Shown: positions 7,911-11,679 of the stretch, piece after piece | How the letters are laid out: every line of letters begins with the position of its first letter | Numbering within the stretch: position 1 is the stretch's first letter | Assembly (NCBI GenBank): GCA_023409955.1 | Contig: JAEYQQ010000050.1 | Coordinates: 1 to 11,679 of the forward strand | Source of the DNA: Bacillota bacterium | GTDB lineage: Bacteria; Bacillota; Clostridia; Christensenellales; Aristaeellaceae | Direction of reading: 5' to 3' | Length of the DNA stretch: 11,679 nt | Program-made: the position numbers and the translations under genes | Notes under the pieces: model-generated | Databases searched by the model: none | Seen by the model: the letters and a program-made list of their open reading frames with translations, nothing else | Told to the model about the DNA's origin: nothing

Positions 7911-9710
7911 ATGCAGTTCCTTTATCCTGCCGGAGCGTGGGCATTTCTGGGGCTGGCAGCTGTGCTGGCGCTGTACATCCTCCGCAGGGAATACCGTGAT
8001 CATCCTATATCCAGCACTTATCTATGGCAAAAGACCCTTCAGGATCAAACAGCCAGCAAGCCCTTTCAAAAGCTGCGTAGCAATATGCTCATGTTTTTAC
8101 AACTGCTGGCAGTGATCCTGTTTGCCTTTTCTCTTATGCGGCCCATGCTGCCGGGGATGGAAACTGGCGGTGAAACCGTGATGATTTTCGACCTATCCAT
8201 GAGCATGCAGGCCCAGTCTGCAGGTCAAAGCCGTATCGAAAAAGCGGTAAGCGAGGCGGAGCGCATGTTATCTGGCATGGGGGCGGCAGACAAGGTAACC
8301 ATCCTCACCGCGGGAAACAAGGTGTCGAATCTGATCTCCCGAACAGGTGACAGGCAGGCAGCCTTGCAGGCGCTGCGCACTGTGAAGGCAGAATATGGTC
8401 AGGCGGATATCGGCGGTGCAATGTCCTTGGCGGCAGCCATGAAAAGAGAGATCAAGGACATGAATATCGTATTGTTTTCTGATACCCATGATCCACACGG
8501 CCTTAAGGGCATTCAATTTATTCCGACGGGGGAAAGTGTGGATAACCGTGCCATTGTGGCCCTGTCCGCATCCCGCACGGAGCAGGGGGCCTGGGCCCTG
8601 GCCCGCATTGCCAACTTTGGCCAGGCTGCCGATGTTACGGTGGAGTGCTATGCCGATGGGCTGTTGTGCGATGTCCGCACCGCAACCTTGATGGCGGGTG
8701 AAACCCAGGGCCTGCGCTTTGTACTGCCCCAGGGGGCAGTGAGAATATGGGCCAGGATTGTAGAAAACGATGGGCTGGCGGCAGACAACACACGCTATAC
8801 GGCCTTAAAGGATTCCACCAAGCAAAAAATTGCCTTCATCGGCCAGGACAATGTTTTTCTGGAGAAGGCGCTTTTGCAGCGTGGTGATGTGGATCTTGTC
8901 CGTACCACCGCTGCGGATGCTGCTTCCATTTTTGACTGCAGTCTCTTTGTGTATGACGGGGTCATGCCCGATCCCATGCCGGAGCAGGGGGCTGTCATGA
9001 TATTGCAGCCCACCGCCAGTGTCTTTGGTGTCACGCCAGGGGCTCAAAAAAGCCCTGAATATGGCTTTGCTATGCCTGCAGGCGGGATTGCGGCCCAGCT
9101 ATCCGATCATGTCTCCTTTTCCCAGGTGGCCCTTCGGCAGTATACGCCGCTAAATGGCGGACAGCCGGTGCTTGTAAGCGGGTCAGACACACTGATTGCA
9201 GCAGGGGAAGAAAGTGGCCGCAGGTTTATGGTCATCGGCTTTGACCTGCATGAAAGCAATTGGGTTATGAAGTACGATTTTCCCATCTTTATGATGCATG
9301 CTTTAAATTATCTCATGCCCAATGCTATGCAAAATGTTCAGGATGCCCTTTGCGGAGATGTCCTTACCCTGGATTTGGATGGCCGGACGGCCTCTGCCAG
9401 TGTGCTTACACCAGGGGGCTCATCCTATACATTGGCGCCCCCCTTCCCGGTGCTGCCCTTTTCGGATACCGGCATGCCGGGCCTGTATACTTTATCTCAG
9501 ACCATGCTTAAAGGGGATACGGTGGAGGCGGCCTTTGCGGTGAACGTACCTGTGTCGGAAAGCGATGTACGCTTTGTGGATACAGGTGCGGGAGAAGGAT
9601 TTCAAATGCGGAGTACCCAGTATTACGGCCAGGAGCTGACCGGGCTTTTGATGCTGGCTTTACTGGCGCTATTGCTGATGGAATGGTGGGTGAGCTGCCG
9701 TGCGGGTTGA
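7911..9710 (+). CDS. BatA-type membrane VWA protein with GATase-like domain
   Basis: This 599-residue protein begins with a BatA-type N-terminal membrane module: helix 1 at about 7-24 (FLYPAGAWAFLGLAAV) and helix 2 at about 58-77. A VWA domain follows at about 88-210, with an intact metal site DLSMS at 94-98 and Asp191 in LFSD. Next comes a beta-rich segment (about 213-300), then a GATase1/flavodoxin-like region at about 305-470 containing VYDGVMPDPMPEQG and ending with FDLHESNW and DFPIFMMHALNYLMP. The last helix, at about 576-593, re-enters the membrane. The VWA and GATase regions should lie outside if the N-terminus is outside-first as in BatA. The start has AGGAG at 7899-7903, 7 bases before the ATG. 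It is likely a membrane partner of the MoxR/DUF58 pair. No catalytic Cys-His-Glu set is evident in the GATase-like part, so I expect binding rather than amidotransfer. Confidence 0.92.
   Translation: MQFLYPAGAWAFLGLAAVLALYILRREYRDHPISSTYLWQKTLQDQTASKPFQKLRSNMLMFLQLLAVILFAFSLMRPMLPGMETGGETVMIFDLSMSMQAQSAGQSRIEKAVSEAERMLSGMGAADKVTILTAGNKVSNLISRTGDRQAALQALRTVKAEYGQADIGGAMSLAAAMKREIKDMNIVLFSDTHDPHGLKGIQFIPTGESVDNRAIVALSASRTEQGAWALARIANFGQAADVTVECYADGLLCDVRTATLMAGETQGLRFVLPQGAVRIWARIVENDGLAADNTRYTALKDSTKQKIAFIGQDNVFLEKALLQRGDVDLVRTTAADAASIFDCSLFVYDGVMPDPMPEQGAVMILQPTASVFGVTPGAQKSPEYGFAMPAGGIAAQLSDHVSFSQVALRQYTPLNGGQPVLVSGSDTLIAAGEESGRRFMVIGFDLHESNWVMKYDFPIFMMHALNYLMPNAMQNVQDALCGDVLTLDLDGRTASASVLTPGGSSYTLAPPFPVLPFSDTGMPGLYTLSQTMLKGDTVEAAFAVNVPVSESDVRFVDTGAGEGFQMRSTQYYGQELTGLLMLALLALLLMEWWVSCRAG
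9689..9694 (+). promoter_or_regulatory. Shine-Dalgarno supporting the GTG start of the last gene
   Basis: GGTGAG ends 5 bases before the GTG at 9700 and matches part of the anti-Shine-Dalgarno complement. An in-frame TGA at 9691-9693 rules out any earlier start. The next in-frame ATG (9832) would delete the first membrane helix, which this family normally has. Confidence 0.65.
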
Positions 9711-11679
9711 ATTTGCGCAGCCCTTATGGCTGCTGTTGATTCCTATATTGTTTGGTGTTTCCGTATGGATCTATCACAAATTTTCATATCGGCCTGTTAA
9801 GGGCAATTCCCATGCCAAGGCAGTGCTGGCTATGCGCTTTTTGGTAATTACCTTCGCTGTGCTGGCTTTGGCATCTCCATCCATCTTGAAGGCCTCGAAT
9901 CAGGCAGCAACCTGGGTGCTGCTGGATGTATCCGATTCCACACTTCCGGTGAAAAACGACATGGAGGCAGCTGTCGCACAGGGAATGGCTGCTGCGCCCA
10001 AAGATTTATCCGTGGGCGTAATCGCCTTTGGAGCAGAGGCCATGGTGGAAACAACGCTTGCCAATGACGCTGGCTTTACCCATGCACAAACTTCTGTCGA
10101 CCCTCAAAGGAGCGATGCAGAAAAGGCATTGAAGCTGGCGGAGGCGCTGCTTCCCTCCGATGCTGCAGGTCGCATGATGATGGTCAGCGACGGCAGGTTC
10201 AGCAATGTGGATGCCCAGGCGGCACTACTGAAAAACCGCGGTATTTCGGTGGATGTGATGCAGATATCCGGCATGTCCAAAACAGATGCGCAGGTCACCC
10301 GCCTTTCGCTTCCTTCCAAGGCATATCAGGGGCAGATGTATCAAGTAACCGTAACCATGGATGCCACAGCAGATACCCATGGCACCCTTGTTTTGTATGC
10401 CAACCGCCAGCCGGTGCAGACCCGGGATGTTACATTGCGTAAAGGGGAAAACACCTTTGTATTTCAGGATACAGCAAAAGCAGCAGGTGTTGTCACCTAT
10501 GAAGCGCAACTGATTGCAGATGGGGATGAGCAAACCCGCAACAACCGTATGGGTGCTTACATGGCAGTGGTGGGCAAGCCCACCGTGTTGGTGGTTGAGG
10601 GTTTGGATGGCCAGAGCCGGGAACTGCGCAAAATGATGGATGCCGCCAATATGACCTATGAAGTCATTACCCCAGGCCGCATGCCAAAGGATGCCCAAAG
10701 CCTGCGCCGCTTTGACACGGTGGTGTTGGTCAATGCCGATGCCGACGACTTTTCATCCGACGCCGTATCGGCGCTGGATGTATATGTGAAAAGCTTAGGC
10801 AAGGGACTGGTGGTTATTGGTGGTGACCGCAGCTATGCGCTGGGGGGGTATCGGGGCAGCAAGCTGGAAGATATGCTGCCGGTGACCATTGACGTGCGCA
10901 ATCAAATGGACCTGCCCTCCCTGGCCCTTATGCTGGTTATCGACAAATCCGGCTCAATGACCGGCGGGCAGTTTGGCACCACCCGGCTGGAAGTGGCCAA
11001 GGAAGCGGCTATGCGTTCGGTAGAGGTGCTGACTAGCCGCGATCAGGTGGGTGTAATCGCTTTTGATGATGCCGCAAAATGGGTGGTACCCTTGCAGGGT
11101 GCCGGGGATGTAGCCGCTATCCAGCAGTCCATAGGTACCATCCGCCCCGGCGGCGGCACTGCTTTTTATACGCCGTTGGCAGAGGCGTTGATGGCTCTTG
11201 AAAATTCCACTGCCAAACTCAAACATGTGATTTTTTTGACCGATGGTGATGCAGGGGATACAGGCTATGACCAGTTGGTCCAGCACATGGCAGAGAGCGG
11301 CATCACACTAACCACTGTGGCAGTGGGCAGCGGGGCCAACCTGCAGGTGCTCAGACATCTGGCGGAAATCGGCAAAGGCCGTGTATACAGTGCAGGGGAG
11401 TTTGACAACATCCCCAAAATTTTCACTAAGGAAACCTATATGGTCACAGGCTCCTATGTGCAAAACCGCAGCTTCACCCCAGTGATTACCGAAACCTCCC
11501 AGCTTACCGATTATCCCGGCTTTCCTATGCTGTCCGGGTATCTCGCTGCCACAGAAAAAAATCTGGCCACTGTATCCATGGGTTCCGACAGGCAGGACCC
11601 GCTTCTTGCTTGGTGGCAGTATGGAGCCGGGCGTGTGCTTGCCTGGACAAGCGACAGCCAGGGGGCCTGGACCGGGCGC
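9700..11679 (+). CDS. Membrane protein with VWA, GATase-like and second VWA domains (3' end outside window)
   Basis: The frame starts at GTG 9700, overlaps the preceding gene by 11 bases, and stays open for 660 codons to the right edge, so the C-terminus is missing. Two N-terminal helices lie at about 8-25 and 43-62. A first VWA domain covers about 70-190, with DVSDS at 76-80 and SDG at 163-165. After a beta-rich segment, a GATase1-like domain spans about 293-395 (PTVLVVEG, then LVVIGGDRSYALGGY). A second VWA domain follows at about 405-580, with DKSGS at 415-419, the threonine of GGGTAFY (Thr487) and TDGDA at 514-518. The visible end, RVLAWTSDSQGAW, is a motif typical of these large VWA/GATase proteins, which commonly run to 850-950 residues and close with another helix. 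It is probably a membrane partner of the MoxR/DUF58 system; its ligand is unknown. Confidence 0.93.
   Translation, partial: MRVEFAQPLWLLLIPILFGVSVWIYHKFSYRPVKGNSHAKAVLAMRFLVITFAVLALASPSILKASNQAATWVLLDVSDSTLPVKNDMEAAVAQGMAAAPKDLSVGVIAFGAEAMVETTLANDAGFTHAQTSVDPQRSDAEKALKLAEALLPSDAAGRMMMVSDGRFSNVDAQAALLKNRGISVDVMQISGMSKTDAQVTRLSLPSKAYQGQMYQVTVTMDATADTHGTLVLYANRQPVQTRDVTLRKGENTFVFQDTAKAAGVVTYEAQLIADGDEQTRNNRMGAYMAVVGKPTVLVVEGLDGQSRELRKMMDAANMTYEVITPGRMPKDAQSLRRFDTVVLVNADADDFSSDAVSALDVYVKSLGKGLVVIGGDRSYALGGYRGSKLEDMLPVTIDVRNQMDLPSLALMLVIDKSGSMTGGQFGTTRLEVAKEAAMRSVEVLTSRDQVGVIAFDDAAKWVVPLQGAGDVAAIQQSIGTIRPGGGTAFYTPLAEALMALENSTAKLKHVIFLTDGDAGDTGYDQLVQHMAESGITLTTVAVGSGANLQVLRHLAEIGKGRVYSAGEFDNIPKIFTKETYMVTGSYVQNRSFTPVITETSQLTDYPGFPMLSGYLAATEKNLATVSMGSDRQDPLLAWWQYGAGRVLAWTSDSQGAWTGR

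Noticed and set aside
10225..11286. Minus-strand open frames at 10225-10698 and 10954-11286
   Set aside because: They lie opposite the GATase-like and second VWA domains of the last gene, whose plus-strand frame is continuous for 660 codons with strong motifs.
9700..11679. Possible frameshift or pseudogene at the right end
   Set aside because: Translation from 9700 gives an unbroken frame to the edge with all domain motifs in order; it only lacks a stop because the window ends.

Overview
The window is one uninterrupted, plus-strand, protein-coding operon that runs off both ends. It looks like a member of the Bacillota, most likely a clostridial (Eubacteriales-type) anaerobe. The signs are AGGAGG-type ribosome binding sites before most genes, moderate GC, ATG/GTG starts, and a gene set (short DUF58, BatA-like VWA, VWA/GATase protein, DUF4175-like protein) typical of that phylum. 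The genus cannot be named from the sequence. There are no RNA genes, mobile elements, CRISPR arrays, terminators or gene-free stretches; the largest intergenic gap is 21 bases.

Layout. (1) 1-2611: an exported, two-pass membrane protein of about 870 residues with large extracytoplasmic domains; its start codon is probably cut by the left edge. (2) 2611-3546: an ABC transporter ATPase. (3) 3543-4475: its six-helix ABC-2-type permease. (4) 4472-6004: a DUF4175-like membrane protein with a Gly/Gln-rich linker and a conserved C-terminal tail. (5) 6026-7021: a MoxR-type AAA+ ATPase. (6) 7032-7898: a DUF58 protein with a VWA fold. (7) 7911-9710: a BatA-type membrane-anchored VWA protein with a GATase-like domain. 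(8) 9700-11679 (open at the right edge): a second membrane-anchored protein with the order VWA, GATase-like, VWA.

How the parts fit. The first four genes overlap by 1 to 4 bases, and the last four are spaced by at most 21 bases or overlap, so all eight are probably cotranscribed and partly translationally coupled. MoxR, DUF58 and BatA-like genes form a well-known cluster. In it the MoxR AAA+ ATPase is thought to act with metal-binding VWA proteins as a chaperone or remodelling machine for envelope or metal-dependent complexes. Here that cluster is joined to an ABC-2 exporter and a large exported protein. The substrate and the physiological role cannot be read from the sequence.

The most interesting points are the fusion of an ABC exporter module to a MoxR/VWA module in one operon, and the apparent recurrence of a GATase-like extracytoplasmic module in three of the envelope proteins. 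The gene order resembles arrangements seen in other bacteria, so it is under-characterised rather than clearly new.
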